A stretch of 64,000 nucleotides of DNA from Serilophus lunatus (GCA_013399895.1 VXBA01001826.1:3698236-3762235), one strand, 5' to 3'. Positions 13,546 to 26,245 are shown, counted from the first letter of the stretch. Notes: generated from the sequence alone by a model not told the origin. A program made the numbers and translations.

Positions 13546-14851
13546 AAAAAAGAAGCAAAATCAAAACCTTTGGGTCCAAAAATAATAATAATAAAAAAGA
13601 CAGGTATCCACCGCTTCACTTTTGACTTCTCACTTTCTCCCCCACTCCCATCAGTGCCAAATAAAATAACTGGACTTCAGGATGATATCAAGATGACACA
13701 TGTGGTCCTGTAATCAGAAATGAAGTTTTACAGAACGATGAAATAGTGTTTTGTGAGCATTTGGTAGTACTTACATACCTAACCCCCTAACTGCTTGCAG
13801 AGCAGACTTACCCTGCCAGCACCATTCCTCAAAAATGGGTTCCAGGTGCAAACTTCCAGGCAGATTTCAGTCCATTTAAGAAATCAGGCTCATGGCTGGG
13901 GTCACCTTCTATGATATTTCCATCATCCAGCCACCAGAACAAACCTGGGGCCATTGGGAAGGTGGCCCAGACATCCATGAGAGAAGAGAGGAAATACCAG
14001 CAGCTGCCCAATCCCAAACTTTCCTTGAATCACATCTCCTGCTGCCACTGCTGGAGCCAGAGCCTGGGATGGGGCAGCCACACAGTCTGTCCTGGGAAGC
14101 TTTTCTTGGATCCTGCTGTTCATCAGAGAATTTCATGTCTTGGAAGGTGCCAAGGACAAGGTGCCATGGAAAGGCTGGTTTCTGGGATTCAGCCTTTCCA
14201 GCACCAAGGTCTGAAGTTAATCCTCTGCCTTTCTTTCTGTGTCTTTCTAAGCAAGGCACCTTTAAAGTTTTAGTTTATGTATATGAGCACCTCATCTAAA
14301 GACTCTCTCTGTGGAGATTAGTGGGGGGTTGTAGGGGCAAGACACAAACACCTGTCCTAAGGACTAGGGAGAGGGGTACCATGGAAATCCATAGTCAGGT
14401 TTTTCAGTGGCCAGCCAGGGGAAAAGCAAGGAAGTGACTGAAAAGAGATGGTTGGACCTGGACTTCAATCACCTGCTGCTGGGAGATTACAAAAGTGAAG
14501 TGGCATTGGAAGAAAAGAGTAAAGAAACCAAATATAACCTGAAGAATAAAGAGGTCAACACTTTTCAGAGCACAGTATCCCTTGTGTGTCTTGGAGCTGC
14601 AGAGACTGACAAAGAAATGCCATTGGAAGAATTCCCATCTCAGCTTTCTTCCTCGGAGCAGAGTCTCACAAGATATGTGCAAGGATCCAGAGGGAGAAAG
14701 ACCAACCCCTGCTCCTGAAACAGCAGCTTTGAGAGTGTTTTCCTTCCTTTCGTCTAAGATGGATTTTTTTTCCTTCTCTTTCCCTGGTATTTATTCACGA
14801 CTTCCTTTTTTCTGACTATTAACCAAATAATGATATATTGAGCAGTAAGAA
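13546..14851. other. Non-genic DNA
   Basis: Overlapping open frames of up to 135 codons occur on both strands at 13.8-14.3 kb without recognisable domains or matching splice sites. Contains a short hairpin (14160-14205). Confidence 0.35.
14160..14205. repeat. Short perfect-stem hairpin
   Basis: ggaaaggctg (14168-14177) pairs perfectly with cagcctttcc (14190-14199) across a 12-base loop. An outer ggtgc/gcacc helix is separated by a cat/a internal loop. About 15 base pairs in all, which is short for a microRNA precursor. Confidence 0.6.
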
Positions 14852-14957
14852 TATTGTTCAGGGCCAGGTTGGATGGGGCTTGGAGCAGCCTGGGATAGTC
14901 GAAGAGACTGGATGAGCTTTAAGGTCCCTCCCAACCCAAACCACTCCGTGATTCCAA
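14852..14957 (+). mobile_element. CR1 LINE 3'-end fragment
   Basis: Short 5'-truncated sense fragment: 'ccaggttggatggggcttgg', 'gagctttaaggtccctccca', then 'cactccgtgattcc'. This is the terminal ~100 bases of a CR1 3' UTR. Confidence 0.85.
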
Positions 14958-17251
14958 GGATAAAGCAGCTGAGGTTATATGCTCCCCCCTTGCTCATTTT
15001 TGGGCATCTGCTGCTCTCTCTTTGATAGAGGTTTCATTTCAGTGCCTGATCTTTAGGCCAAAAGAACACAATTAATTAACAAGAACTTGTCAGAAATTAA
15101 GTTTATGGCATTTGAGACCTGACAAACTGTAGCACAAGAAATAGTTATTTGAATCTCAAGTTCAAAGTCCAAACCATTTTCTTCCTTATCAGCTTTTGTT
15201 AAAGATATTAGTCCAGGGATTAATTTGGAATAATTCTGAGCTGCTGTTGGCACCTATTCATGAGTGTTGCACCAGTTCACACCAAGAAGTTGTTTTCTAC
15301 ATGGAAATAAGGATGTATTGCAGAAAAAAAAATAGTTTTCCCTGAAAGCCTCATTTTGGAGGAGGAAGAAAAAATCTCCAAACCACAAAAGGACCACCAC
15401 CAAAAAACCAACCAAACATTTCAGGTCACTATCCCAAAAATAGCACAAAACCAAGACAAGAAGTCAACTAAAACACTCATCAAAATCTGTCAGTGCTCTG
15501 GAGAGAGTTCACTGAAATTCATTTATGATTTTATCAAGAAAGTGTTTTCTGATTTATATACAACTGACAAAATATTTCTTTTCCCTCATCTCCAGTGCAT
15601 CCTAAAAGCCAAGTTCTTGGAAACTCTGTGCTTCAGAATTCTTTGTTACAAGAAACAAAACAAATCTCTAAGTAATTGCTGCCTGATACAATATTTCCAC
15701 CCTTACTGATTTTAAAAAAGGATTAAAAAAAAAAAAAAAAAAAAGCAGGATACAAAATTACATCAGAAGAAAAAGAGATGTGCTGGTAAACATGCAAAGT
15801 AAAAGTGTCTCAATATTGGGAGTGAAAAGTAAGAACAATTACAGATTATTTCTGCGGACCCAGGGAGTAATAAACACCACATCAGCTGACAGAAGAAATA
15901 GCAAAAGATTTATAGGGAACCGAAAGACACTTTAATTTGGGGTACTTGGACATTATGGTCCTCAAGTAACGTCATTCTCTTGGTCAGGGAGTAATCAAAA
16001 AGAGCTTTTTAAGTGTCTGATGTGTCCAAGGGAGTTTTTGGCAAGGCAGCAGTGCCAGCCACAGGAGCAGCCTCATGTTGGCTTTCCTACAGGTTTTCTT
16101 TTTGGAAAAGACTCCAAATCGTTGGTGAAATGTACATTAAAGGGAATACTCAGTTCTCTTTAAGTTTGGCAAACATATGGTTATAAAATGACCTGGTTTG
16201 GATAGTGCTTTTTTAAAAATTTGCCCTACAGTGCCAAAATTCCAGTCTGGATGAGAGTACAATCACCACCCCTCCCTGCTTCTATTCCTGCCCCAGCAAG
16301 TGAAGCTTTTTTGCCTTTTCTTTTCCCACAGTACCTGAAATGAAAAATTTATGAACATTAGGGCCAAATCCAATGGAACATTTTAATAACAAGGCCAGAG
16401 CATATTCCACATTTTCTATTTTCACAAGGAAAAGCTAAACTTGGTGCATTTCTTCTCCTCTTACCCCTTTTTGTTCAGTAAATACATAAAACTAATAAAA
16501 AATATTTTAAAAATATTTTAAAACATTTACCTTCCCAGCCAGAAGGGAAGTAAAAAAAAAATAAGAGTTACATCATAGTTATGCAAACCTTTCACTTGCA
16601 ATTGCTTTCTTGTATGAGCCTCTGACTTGTCACAGACCTTCATATCCCAAACCCAATGCATGTCACCATCTCAACTGATTAACTGAGCTGTTCTCTCTAG
16701 TTTGCCTGGGGGTGGCTTAAAAAGAAATCTGCCCAGTGATGGGAGGGATTTACAGAGTATAGATGTCCCCAATAAGGTTCCTAAAAAAGGTTTGTGTTGT
16801 GGCTTAGAAAGGCAATTTCTCTTGCACACACTGAAAAATTAAAAGCTTTTTTACTCCTCCCTTTTTAAAGGTGTTAATGAAACTTTCCCTGAAGGAATTG
16901 GAGTGATATTTCATCCTCTGGTGTATCTGTTTCTGCTGTAACTACCTATTTACCTTATTCCAGAGCAGTTGCAGTTCATTGAATGAAAATTATATTTTTC
17001 TTTCTCAAATGGACCGTTTCCAATGTATAATCCACTCACAGTTTAGCCTTTTTGTTGCTGGTGCTGTTTCCATTTTCTAGCTCTCAACTATAGCTGAACT
17101 TCATTGTCTTTCTTTTTGATTGAAAGATGCACTGAGCCTGGAAACTGATCTTTAACTGGCATCAGAAACAGCCACATGCAACTTCACATGAAAATTTCCA
17201 AGTAAACAAAGAAGCCTTTTAAAGGGTAATAAACCCTCATGTTTTCTGTTA
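14958..17251. other. Non-genic DNA, AT-rich
   Basis: No exon or transposon recognised. Contains a 20-base poly(A) at 15725-15744 and a small AT repeat (aaaatatttt doubled) near 16500-16522. Confidence 0.4.
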
Positions 17252-17378
17252 CTTCATAGCAGAATTCAAGAAGTATTTGGATGATACCCCAGGGCACATG
17301 GTGGGACTCTTGGGGATGGGGCTGGGCAGGGATAAGGGTTGGACTGGACGATCCTTGTGGGATTCTGGGATTCTGTGA
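17252..17378 (+). mobile_element. CR1 LINE 3'-end fragment, 'ttggactggacgatcc' type
   Basis: The segment 'caagaagtatttggatgat' followed by 'gttggactggacgatccttg' and 'gattctgtgatc' is the 3' end of a CR1 subfamily in which the 'ttggactggatgatcc' motif precedes the tail. 5'-truncated, sense to plus. Confidence 0.75.
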
Positions 17379-18261
17379 TCTCCCAGCACTACATTCTGGA
17401 ATTACAACCCCCAGTGGCTCCAGACCACATCCATGCACTTCTCTCACTTGCAGAGTGACCCACCACAGCCAAAAGCTTCTGCCCTGCCCTGCCCTGCCTG
17501 CCTTTTATATGGCTCTGAGTCAAAACCAAACGCTTGCCTTCATTAATGACTGTTCTTAACATGTTCCTTTCCCTTCCAGTTGCTGAATGATTGCAGACCC
17601 TTCAGGAGCCAGAGCTGTTCCAAAAGTATCCACTTGCTGCTGAAATGATGCTCAAAAACCCTACAATTTCATTGTGATTTTTGAGCTGTTTTGCTCCTGT
17701 AGCATCAGCTATTGCAGATATTAAGGCCATCACTGCAGATGTTCTTACTCCCATAACTCTTTCTGTCCACAGCAGTAACCAAGGCTTTTACCTCTCACTC
17801 ACCCCAAGTGGTCTGGCTTTGATCTTGAAACTGTGGATGTTTCCATGCTATAAGTCAGGTATCCAGGAAGGTTTCTTGTCTCTTTGTATTAGCTCAAACA
17901 AGACAGAGAGAAGACAGAAAAGAAATTACCAGGTCAGAAATACAGCTGAAACACAGAAGCCCGGGGCTGATTTCTGTACAGCTAGATGCCATCTCTGCTC
18001 CTGCCAGAAGAACTCCTCCCCAAGGATGAAGACAATATTCAGCTTCCTCATGGCATTGGCATATTTGAAAAAGGGATCATTTAGAACTAAACTGTATCCA
18101 TAGCTCTCATCACACAAGATTTTACAGCAAGAAACACACAAAATAATTCTATACATTCTGGTTTTGGACCTTAGTTTTCCCTTTATTTTTAGTGAGATGA
18201 TTTTTGTTAACTTTTGGTTTCCCTTTGGTAATCTGGCTTCAACTTGTAGTCAAATATCTAC
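17379..18261. other. Non-genic DNA
   Basis: A 140-codon plus-strand frame (17681-18103, non-ATG start) is open but unrecognised; composition and lack of splice sites argue against a gene. Confidence 0.35.
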
Positions 18262-18649
18262 CTACTGTGAAACAAAAAAGCTGTTTACTGTAAAGGTGTG
18301 TTCCCTAAATTGTTCTTGTTGATTCTAATGAAGATGAATTCAACAACTTCAATTTTAGTTAGATGTTTGAGTTCTCACCACCGACTTTTTTTAACCTAAT
18401 TACATATTCAAACAATGTAAAGTGAAGTTTCTGTGAGATTATTTTAGATGCTAATAAATGACAGATGCCATGAACCCAACACTGATAACTACATCCCCAA
18501 AATCACACCAACACGTGCATTTATGAACCACAACTCAGAAACATCCCTCCAGTCAGGCTTCAAAAATTAAGACATAACTTCATTAGAATCAACAAGAACA
18601 ACTTAGGGAACACACCTTTACAGCAAACAGCTGTTTTGTTTCACAGTAG
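18262..18649. repeat. 72-bp inverted repeat pair (fold-back element?)
   Basis: The left arm 18262-18333 (ctactgtgaaac...tctaatgaag) and the reverse complement of the right arm 18578-18649 differ at only 3 of 72 positions by eye. The 244-bp spacer shows weaker hints of symmetry near the arms. This fits a non-autonomous DNA transposon or other fold-back element, or an inverted duplication. No open frame or clear target-site duplication is visible at the ends. Confidence 0.85.
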
Positions 18650-20889
18650 TTGATACAAAACATCTGTCTTTGGAAAGGAGCCACCAGAACCACTTCTAGA
18701 CACGCAATAGACTCCTCAGCAGCTGAAGGTTTTAACACATTTAAGCTCTCAGATGATGGAGCAGCCAATGGCTGTTAATGGCAATACAAAGACAACAAAC
18801 ACTGAAAACAAAAACTGCAGGTTGCAATGAGCAGCTGGGTTTGTTTCCAGGTCTTCAAGAGTGTGTTGTCTTCTTTAAATGACCCTTGTTTGATTTACAT
18901 GAAAAGGTGGAATAATTCAGATCTTCTCTTTCTGTTAAAAAAGTCCAAACCAAACCAAAGAAAAACAAAAAAACAAACCCAAAAAACCAAACCAACAAAC
19001 AAAAACAAATGAAAAAAAGAAACCACAAGAAAACCTCCACACCCAACCAAAATTTCTCCACCAACAGTGGGGCAGAAAAGCCTGAAATCAAGACATAAAT
19101 ATATACTAAAGGGTCAAAATTTAGAAGAAAATCCAGTGTCTTTCAGGGTCACAAATTTCTGCTAAAACTGTCACTGCAGAGAGTCAACAAAATGTTGATT
19201 CCTTTGTGTTTCTTGTAAAATATTCCCTTAGGAAGGAGCTGTGCAACTTGTAAGCCTCAAATGCTGTTGGATGCAGCTGACTCAGTCAATTGGAGCTACA
19301 AGAAGAGAACAGGGAGTTGATTGAGCTCCTAACTTTCTCTAGGGAAAATAAGGAAAAATTCATGATAAAGATTCATTCCAACACTGAATCCCTGTGAGTC
19401 AGTGAAAGAGATGAGGTCAAAGCCTTAAACTGCTGTGATTGCTTCTATATAGAAATCAAATACCAAGAGACACTTGTGGTAATAGGTAACACATTAATTC
19501 ACCTGAGAGAGGCATCCAGCCCCTGCAGGGCTTCCAGGGCCACCTGCCATGGCACACCTTGCTTTGGCTTGTACTCAGCAGTCCTGAAGAGAAATTAATG
19601 GGATGTTATTTAGGGCAGAATCACAACAAGGTAGAACAACACAGTGTTATTCCAATCACCTGAGCACGGGCCAGGGAAGGACTGTCACACACATGGAGCT
19701 GAATTGTTGCCCACAGCTGCCAGTTCTGAGTGCCAAATTCTCTATACCCACGTGGTGAACCACATGTTGTGGCTTTAACAGGAGGCACAAAAGCCACAGC
19801 GAGCCCAGATACCTCAGCTTTGCCTGTAAGTACGTCCCAAATTGAGCCCTACCCAGCTTTTGGCACAGCCCATTCCCAGTAGCTTCTCTTAGGACCAATT
19901 AATTCTGTCTAGCACTTCGTGACAAAGAAACTCCCTCTTGCCACAGAGCTGTTTTCAGGCAGCATTACAGTTTTGCCTACGTGGGAACCAGGCTCATTTC
20001 TCTCTATGCAGGTCAGGCAATCCCTGAAGGCAGAGGATGCCAGAAATACCAATCCCAGCCCACTAAAAGCACTTCTGCCAACCTTCTCTTACTGCTGTTC
20101 CTTGGAAGGAAGAAAGGCAATTTTCTTCTCTTGTTCTGTATGTGCTGAAGGAGGCACCATCAGTTTGAAATCACAGCCTTCAGGGAAATATTATAACCAG
20201 GGAAGGAGCCAAGAGGGGCATTTAATATTTTAGGTATTATGTCAAAACCCAACCTCAGAGTCTTCCCTCCTATTCTCACTTGGGGCTCCCATTCATGGAC
20301 ATGCCAGACCAGGTCTAGATTTCCTTTATCCTGTTCCCAGACTTTTCAGTCTTAACAGCAGTTATGTGAAATGTCTGATGAAGCCCATCCCCCATCTTCA
20401 TTCTGAATTCCACTTTGTGCAGAGCTACCACCACAAAAACCTTCAGGTCACACTCAACCTACTCAGGGCTCTGAGAGCTCCAGGAAATCAGCTAAAGTTC
20501 AGACCAGGCAGCTGGAATATAATCCCTGTTGTGTGTCTAAGTCAGGATATTAAACTATGGATGAAAGAAAGATGAACTGTGTGTATCAGACAGCAGACCT
20601 CCCTGGAAATACCATATTTATTACCTGAAAACAAGCCAAATTGATGAAGGAGAGGCTCCCTTCTGACTTAATTCGCAGTTCTTTTGACTGTGAGCATTTC
20701 AGCACATAATACCTAGCACCAGAGTGGTGTCTCTGGGGAACACAGAGCAATTTTCTTCCTGGCAAGGATGGTTTTGGAAATGACTATTCTCATTCTAGCA
20801 CTATTTATGTCATACTTTGACTTCCAGTGGGAAAAAAAAAAAGCCCAAAACAACATAAAAACCAAGCAAACCAAAAATCTGCACTGTGC
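18650..20889. other. Non-genic DNA
   Basis: Apart from the A/C-rich tract listed separately I see no gene or repeat family. Confidence 0.4.
18945..19055. repeat. A/C-rich low-complexity tract
   Basis: About 110 bases built of AAACC, AAAC and A-run units. Plus-strand frames read as Lys/Gln/Asn/Thr runs and minus-strand frames as Phe/Leu/Trp runs, both meaningless. Confidence 0.8.
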
Positions 20890-21215
20890 CATGGTTTCCT
20901 AGAACTGTAGAGCTGGAACATGCTGAGCTGGAAAGACCCACAGGGATCACCCAGTCCAACCCCTGGCCCTGCACAGGCACCCCAACAATCCCACCCTGTC
21001 CCTGAGTGTTGTCCAAACCCTCCTGGAGCTCTGGCAGCCTTGGGGCCGTGCCCAAACCCTGGGGAGCCTGTTCAGTGCCCACCCACCCTCTGGGGGAAGA
21101 ACCTTTCCCTGAGATCCAAGCTGACCCTGCCCTGGCACAGCTCCAGCCCTTCCCTCAGGTCCTGTCACTGTCACAGGGAGCAGAGATTGGAGCTGCCCCT
21201 CCACTGCCAACTTCT
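20888..21215 (-). mobile_element. CR1 LINE fragment, antisense
   Basis: Read on the minus strand this is a CR1 3' region: 'cctgagggaagggctggagc', 'tctcagggaaaggttcttcc' and 'actgggtgatccctgtgggt', ending in the tail at about 20890. It closely matches part of the plus-oriented copy at 1.3 kb. Open frames on both strands here are repeat artefacts. Confidence 0.9.
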
Positions 21216-23989
21216 GTACCTGCACAGCTTCATTTTAGGAAGGCCAAGGTGCCTCCAGCAGCAGGTTAAGAGCAGCTGTTAGGCTTGAGCAGAGTGTTCC
21301 TGGGGGCAGCAGAGCTCCCAGGGCCACCGGGGGGATTGCTGGGCAAATCCCACACATTTCAGCTCCCAGTATTTCATTTCACTCCCCCTGTTAAGCCTCA
21401 TTCAAGTGCACTCCTCAACAGCCAAGAGAGGGCTCTTTCTGAAGAAACAAGCACACCAGAAAGTCTTTCAGTTTTTGTTTTGAAGACAGAAGGCTTCATA
21501 AATCAGATGAACTTTGCTCATCCTCAGCAGCTGAGAATTTGCAGTGGAGAAGCTTCTGGCAAATACTGAAAGGTTTGGGGGTTTGGTTGGTTACACACAG
21601 ATGAGCCAAAGGAAAAAGGACAACAGAAGCTATCCCACTACTGATCACAGTTTTCAAATGATGCATTCCTTGCACAGACACTGTAAAATATCTTTTTTTT
21701 TTTTTTTTTTCCCCACAGAGAAACTCTGCACTTTGTCATTTTCAGATTTGTCCTGCTGGGGCTCATGTTCAATTCCCAGCTGCCATCCCCCAGCAGATGT
21801 TTCTCTTCCTGCTACAGTCTGCAAAAACTTTACCTTCAGCAGAAATCTATTTAAGCAGTAATTTTGGAAGTTCAAAAAACTGCTTTATTTCTTTTTCAGT
21901 CTCATGTCTTCTTATCTGTGAAGAGAAGCAGAGAACTGTAATTTCTCCTCTTGGTTCATGTGTCACTAACAAACCTCTATTTATCACTCAGATCACCTGG
22001 AATGTACTACAAAACTGACTGATTTCACTCTTTGAAATTACACTGATCAGTTTTGAAAATGCATGTTTAAGGAACCTTGAGCTTCCCTTTCACTGAGCAC
22101 ACAAAGCACTGGGGGACTGTTGTGTGAGCCCAAGCTCAGAGAAATAATACAGGAATGTTCTTGTGTGCAAGTATCTTCATCCAACAAACCACTTTATAAG
22201 GTTTTCCCACCTCCAAAATTTAATTAAAATAAAGACTTTAATAAAGGTATTAGTAGTCAGATGTTATTAAACTTATTAGAGGTTTATTTACCCTGCTACT
22301 CTCATTTTTTCTGAAGTTCATTAGCCTTGCTCTAGAAGTTTTTTATTTTTAATTAAAAAATCTTCCAATAACTTATTAGAAACATAGTAATTAATAATTT
22401 TCCAGTAAGTTACTAAACTTCTAATAAGTTATTAATGTAAGTTATTATTCAGAAGTAATAGGAATAGCAGGGGAGAAATAAATAATCTAAATAAACTGAC
22501 TAAATAAATTTCTAGTAAGTCTAACTTCCCCACTATTATTATTATTTATGAAGTTTAATTTCTTGAATTCAGCAAGAATTTTCTGCAGAAAACAATGTTT
22601 TGTTTCACCAGAAGTCTAAATTGTGTGAAACATTTTCATTATTTCTTTTGTGTGTGTGTTGTTTTGTTGTTTATTCTCAGACAATGTATAACATAAAAAC
22701 TTCAAGAACAGACAAAATACATTGAATTTGGTGTTATTTCTAAATATTCAGCTGGTTGTTCTATATCCAGGAAAATACTGCAACCTATCAAACTGGCGTG
22801 TGGCAAAATGGTAATTCTGAATGTTTAGGCTTAAAGCCAAGCCATTATTTCACATAATTAAGGTTGTATCTATGCAAACAAGGAGAAGATAATTCTGCAA
22901 AGTCTGCTGAGTGTCTGCAGCAATCCAGGAATACACAACCAGTGGAGCACAGTCCTCTGGGCAGTCTTCGAAGCAAACACAGGGAATTGTCTCCAGATAT
23001 TTACTTTCGCTGTCACTGCTCTTGCTTTAGGGTCAGAACAGAGCTGGTTTCATGCAGTCAGGGAGAAGTCAAACCCCCTCTTCCTCCCAAAATAATTAAT
23101 ATTTCTAATATTTAGCAGATGTATTACACCGAAACATGGGCCCACAGCAAGTCAGTCAAGAGTCAGAGCAGTGACTGCCCAAGAAAAAACAAAGGAAAAG
23201 GAGTGTTACTGACTGGGTCCTAAAAACAAATGCTGGCTTTTGTGGAGACCATTTTGAAATCCTAACTCTGTTACAGGACTTACAAATATTCCACAGCCCA
23301 ACTCTTCATGTTCTCTTTCAACCCTTAAGTCCACACAAACACATCCCAGCTCAAATCCCATGCCAGAGCTCAGGTGTTCTTTGGTCCCTGTTTTCCTCTG
23401 GACACTTTCACCTTTTTCCAAGCATCATTCTGGGATTTATGTCCTGGGAGCACCTCCACTGCTCTTTCCAAGATGTGTAAGAGGACAGACTTCCCCCTGC
23501 ACTGCTCATTCCTTAGAGGCCTAAGCAAAGTCTATTCAAGAGATCAGAGCAGTTTTCCTCTCTCACATCCATCATTACCAGTTTCAGTTGTTCTTCCTGG
23601 TTTCCAGCTTCTTTATTACATATGTCCAGCTTGTCTTGAAGCACAGAACACACAGAACAAGGATGGGCAAAGCCAGGACAGCCCTTGGAAATGTTGTCCT
23701 GCTTGGATGTGTCCCAGTAGCTGATTTTCTCCAAGAACAAAGATGCTGCCAGAGGACCCCTGAGGCTCAGGAGGACATGGCAAAGCAGCTCCCAAGCCTG
23801 GTCCAAGGCTCTGCTGTGCTGTTCACGTGCAGCTGGAGCTCCACAGGCTTCACCCTGGGCAGGGCTGAGCAACAGAGGATTTACTTCTCTTATTTCCTCT
23901 AAGGATCTTTGGTACAGGTTGATCTCCTTGACACCAAAGTTGTGAACCTCAGAAACTTCACAGGTGTGAAAGAAGTTTTGAAAGAAGAA
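21216..23989. other. Non-genic DNA, partly AT-rich
   Basis: No exon recognised. Holds an 18-base poly(T) at 21693-21710 and an AT-rich zone at 22190-22560 with repeated TTATTAGA-like words. Confidence 0.4.
22368..22433. repeat. 14-bp inverted repeat in AT-rich zone
   Basis: aataacttattaga (from about 22368) and tctaataagttatt (ending about 22433) are exact reverse complements, separated by roughly 38 bases. The AT content is high enough that chance is possible. Confidence 0.5.
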
Positions 23990-24194
23990 GTTTAGAAAGA
24001 AGTTTTTCACAGAAAGAATAATAAAGTATTGGAATAGTCTGCCCAGGGAGGTGGTGGAGTCACCATCCCTGGATGTGTTTAAAAAAAGGCTGGATGTGGC
24101 ACTTGGTGACATAGTCTAGTCTAGTTGAGGTTTTAGGGCAAGGGTTGGACTAGATGATCTTGGAGGTCTCTTCCAACCTAGTGATTCTGTGATC
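23990..24194 (+). mobile_element. CR1 LINE 3'-end fragment
   Basis: Contains 'tctgcccagggaggtggtgg', 'tcaccatccctggatgtgtt', 'ggttggactagatgatcttg' and the tail 'cctagtgattctgtgatc', in order. 5'-truncated sense insertion. Its first bases are AGAAGTTT-rich and partly tandem. Confidence 0.9.
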
Positions 24195-24786
24195 TGGGAC
24201 TATATGAGTGTAAATTAAATTCCATAATCAGAATAACTGATAACAGAACAAACTTAAAACATATTTTAACCATTTTCCTGGACTGTTTTGCAACAAGCTC
24301 CATCTAGAGTGAGGACTGAAAGACAGACTAAAAGAGAACAAACAGACTGATTTCGAAACATAGTTCAGATGCTGCTCTAATTTTGTTGATTGTTTAAGTT
24401 CTTTGAAGTGTGGTGCAGACTGCACTGTTTACACATCTTGGCTTTTGTGCCAAAAGCCTTGCTGGATGGCATTTCTGACCTCCTTCTCTCTTGTTTTATT
24501 TTTTCCATTTAAAATAAAGGGTTTGCATCTGAGAAATAGTATCTGTATCTGTCCTTGCCAAGTCAGTACACTTCAGCTGGAATAGGAATGTGCAAGCTTC
24601 TTTCTCTCTCTGAAGAAAGGCCACACTAGCAAATCATACCAAGCTCTGTGTGTCAGGGATGCTGAACATTACCTAGACTCTGAAAACAAATGTGAGGATT
24701 GGCCTGTGGGCTTTTGATTTTGTCTTTTACACCAGACGGAGGGAAAAGCTGCAAGACTCAGTATTTCTAGCAAAAGCAGCAACATA
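24195..24786. other. Non-genic DNA
   Basis: Nothing recognised between two CR1 fragments of opposite orientation. Confidence 0.4.
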
Positions 24787-24982
24787 TAGAATCATAAAAG
24801 TCATAGAATCTTGGAATGGTTTGGTTTGGAAGGGCATTAAAACTCATCCAGTTCCAATCTCCTGCCATGGGCAGAGATGCCCTGTCCAACCTGGCCTTGG
24901 ACACTTCCAGGGATGGGGCAGCCACAGCTTCTCTGGGCAGCCTTTGCCAGGGCCTCACCAGCCTCACAGGAAGAATCTCATG
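24787..24982 (-). mobile_element. CR1 LINE 3'-end fragment, antisense
   Basis: Begins with the complemented tail 'catagaatcttggaatggtt', then 'tcctgccatgggcagagatg', 'acacttccagggatggggca' and 'cagcttctctgggcagcc'. This is the usual order of an antisense avian CR1 3' end. Confidence 0.9.
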
Positions 24983-26146
24983 TGCACCACAGCTACTGTC
25001 TTTAAATATCCCAAACTGGCAGGAGCAGAACTTTGGTTGTCTTCCCTGGCCATTTTACCTGCTGGTCACCAGATCATTGCAATATCACGATCTATTTAAC
25101 ACTAAGCAGGGTTAATTTCTGGTAGTCACACTTAAATTGTTAATAGGAACTCAAGTTTGTTAAATAGAATCAGGAAGTTGACTTTTGTGGATAAGGGAAG
25201 AGCAGAGAACACTGACCATCCCAACATTCATGTGCCCAAGTCAGGACCTACAGAGCACAGAGATGGCACTGGGTTCCATGTGCCCTTCATGGTAAGTCAG
25301 TATTTGCCTCAGTGCTTTTGCCCATCTTTATAAAACCTACACCCTCATGAGGCAAGAGAGGGAACCTACACAAAGCACATTTCACAAAATCGAGCCCTTG
25401 AGGGAGGAGAAGCGAGAAAAAAGTGTGTCACTTTTTAAGTGAACAGCAATAAAATATTGACTTCTTCGCAAAAAAACAAAGTACAAAACCAAAGAACATT
25501 CTTAACGTGGGAATTATGTCTCAAGATATTATATCTCTCAGACTTTCACCAAGAAACCATCCCCTGCATCATTTCAAACTGACAAGCTTGAAGGAGATGC
25601 CTCCCATCTATAAGTCGACTGAAAAAAGAACTTTATGTAACATCTGAAGGGGAATGTGACCTTCCCACTGCAGGATTTCAAACCTCAGAATCTGTCCAGC
25701 TTAGATCTAAGAGGATATCAAGGCCAGATGCTGCTATGGATAGTCAGCCTGAAGTGGTGGATGTATTTTCCCTCCAGTGCTCTTTTCAAGCACTCAGATC
25801 TTTTATCAGCCTTGATAAACTAAGCCTTTCAAACCTTGGTCTAAAGACATGAATAATGTTTTCATTTGAAGAGGTAAAAAAATGGAGCAAAACTTATTCT
25901 GGATCCTAGAAAACCTGCAGAATCAAGAAATGACATGGTAATTCCACTTCAGTGTGCTTACTAAATATGTTCCAACAAATCTGCTATTCTGAATCTGGAG
26001 ACTCAATCTTCAAAGTGTTTCTGCACTTCATTCACTTGTCAGACAATTTTGAGTTATTAGAAGTTACATAATTTTCATAAGAAGACCACATGCAGAGATG
26101 GTCCCACACACAATGGATCGTTACTAGATGTTGTCCTGGAGAACTA
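24983..26146. other. Non-genic DNA
   Basis: Nothing recognised before the ATATT microsatellite. Confidence 0.4.
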
Positions 26147-26245
26147 GATATTATATTATATTATATTATATTATATTATATTATATTATATTATATTATA
26201 TTATATTATATTATATTATATTATATTATATTATATTATATTATA
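26147..26245. repeat. Perfect (ATATT)n microsatellite, about 20 units
   Basis: About 98 bases of uninterrupted 5-bp units. A 102-codon frame through it reads as an Ile/Leu/Tyr repeat, an artefact. The lack of interruptions suggests a recent expansion that is likely to be length-polymorphic. Confidence 0.95.

Noticed and set aside
17681..18103. 140-codon frame next to the inverted repeat, considered as a transposase
   Set aside because: No transposase motif, begins without ATG and lies outside the repeat arms.
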